From Paracoccaceae bacterium (lineage in GTDB: Bacteria; Pseudomonadota; Alphaproteobacteria; Rhodobacterales; Rhodobacteraceae), in contig JAWPMR010000001.1 in the NCBI GenBank assembly GCA_033344815.1, forward strand, positions 3,086,136 through 3,150,135: a stretch of DNA of 64,000 bases, written 5' to 3'. Positions 63,252 to 64,000 of the stretch are shown here, one piece after another. A program made the translations under genes and the position numbers. The notes under the pieces were generated by a model. The model searched no databases. It saw only the letters and a program-made list of their open reading frames with translations, and was not told the DNA's origin. How positions within the stretch are numbered: the stretch's first letter is position 1; every line of letters starts with the position of its first letter.

Positions 63252-63589
63252 CTTGCGTGAGTAACCGCGACCCAATGGGAAACTGGTGCCGATCTCCATC
63301 TTGCCCGCAAAGCTCTGCTTATGAAAACCACGGAGGTTACAGTACCTTGCCGTTAAAATCGACATGGCGGTTCAGGATAGATCTCTGAATTTTCCGGATT
63401 CTATCAATAAGGTCCTGCTTGGAGCCGTACCCGTACATAGAAACAGCGCAGGTAACGGACGGTTTTTCAACGGTATGGCGGACTCTTTCCGTGCCGCGGG
63501 GCCATTACCTCGCCGTAGGGGGAGCTTTAAGCCAACTCTCTCGGAAATCAGGTTTCAGAATCGCGCACAAGCATGCTACTAGTTGTGGT
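63252..63589. other. Gene-free stretch between the allantoinase fusion and mutL
   Basis: 338 bases without a supported gene, RNA fold or terminator with a T tract. A 39-codon frame on the minus strand (63246-63365) reads naturally (RYCNLRGFHKQSF, GKMEIGTSFPLGRGYS) but has no recognisable family, overlaps the end of the upstream gene and is too short to call. It may instead hold the mutL promoter. Confidence 0.6.
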
Positions 63590-64000
63590 ATGAACTCTAT
63601 CACCCCCAAGATAAGCCAATCACGGCCCGTTATTCGCCAACTGGATGAAGGCGCAGTCAATCGGATTGCGGCTGGCGAAGTGGTTGAAAGACCAGCCTCG
63701 GCGATCAAGGAACTGGTCGAAAATGCACTCGATGCCGGCGCGCGATGCATTGCAATTGACTACAGCGATGGCGGCAAGACCCTGATCCGGGTCACGGATG
63801 ATGGCTGCGGCATGACAAAGGAGGACTTGCCGCTTGCTCTGTCACGGCATGCGACCTCAAAAATTGATGGGTCCGATCTTTTGAACATCCACACCTTCGG
63901 GTTTCGTGGCGAGGCGTTGCCTTCACTCGGCGCAGTTGGAAGGCTTACCATCGCCAGTCGGGCGGACGGCTCAGACGGGTTTGAAATTTCCGTGGACGGT
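63590..64000 (+). CDS. mutL: DNA mismatch repair protein MutL, N-terminal part (cut by window edge)
   Basis: First 137 codons of MutL, which couples MutS mismatch recognition to strand incision. GHKL ATPase motifs are complete: [19 protein letters not shown], the catalytic Glu41 and Mg-binding Asn45 in [17 protein letters not shown] (70-75), and [19 protein letters not shown]. The N-terminus is 12 residues longer than that of E. coli. No Shine-Dalgarno is visible before the ATG. Confidence 0.95.
   Translation, partial: MNSITPKISQSRPVIRQLDEGAVNRIAAGEVVERPASAIKELVENALDAGARCIAIDYSDGGKTLIRVTDDGCGMTKEDLPLALSRHATSKIDGSDLLNIHTFGFRGEALPSLGAVGRLTIASRADGSDGFEISVDG

Overview
The window looks like chromosomal DNA of a marine alphaproteobacterium of the Rhodobacterales, most likely the Roseobacter group. 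Supporting signs are a Rhodobacter-type porin, DUF3576/leuS and DUF3035/M16 neighbourhoods, a VPLPA-CTERM sorting tail, a GTP cyclohydrolase II with a decayed RibB-like half, and an rbfA-truB-rpsO-pnp block. This is inferred from gene content and no database search was possible. I see no rRNA, tRNA, CRISPR array, insertion sequence or prophage. Coding density is high, and the only gene-free stretch longer than 300 bases is 63252-63589.

Region by region. 1-9.5 kb: leuS (partial) with a DUF3576 lipoprotein, a porin, YggS, L,D-transpeptidase with ribA, an essential-type OmpR response regulator followed by a possible sRNA, xth, a thioredoxin-TPR chaperedoxin, LON-domain, Trm112 and UbiH-type genes. 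9.5-16.4 kb: amidase, dapC, ftsK, lolA and a lytic transglycosylase. 16.5-21.3 kb: hspQ, gamma-glutamyltransferase, a STAS/anti-sigma-kinase pair, a thiolase, and a decayed free-methionine-sulfoxide reductase gene carrying two lesions. 21.4-28.8 kb: a compact six-gene operon (XRE-cupin regulator, LysE exporter, GFA protein, two flavin/GcvT demethylases and a homocysteine methyltransferase) that fits stepwise demethylation of glycine betaine or related N-methyl compounds. 28.9-36.1 kb: RluA-type synthase, an ArsR-AHSA1 cassette with twin operators, a PepSY/DUF2946-like pair with a 19-bp palindrome, an aldehyde dehydrogenase, a 1-Cys peroxiredoxin and a sorted GDSL esterase.

36-45 kb holds the RNA-handling block on the minus strand (rbfA, truB, rpsO, pnp) with several insertions: a phosphodiester glycosidase, a small membrane protein, a DUF1643 protein, a LysE exporter and a K+ channel. 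dapB is divergent from it. 45.3-54.1 kb: DUF1674, rsmB, heparinase II/III-like, purH, lspA, DUF3035 and a pair of M16 peptidases, one active and one lacking the zinc motif. 54.2-63.3 kb is more accessory: deoC with a two-domain ALDH16, a divergent manganese-type ABC transporter with Fur-family-like boxes in a possibly leaderless promoter, and a PuuE-UraD fusion for allantoin breakdown. The window ends inside mutL.

The best leads for new biology are the six-gene demethylation operon with its regulator sites, the deoC-ALDH16 pairing, the candidate sRNA after the response regulator, the twin-operator ArsR-AHSA1 cassette and the leaderless metal-transporter promoter. None of them is clearly a completely unknown system from sequence alone.
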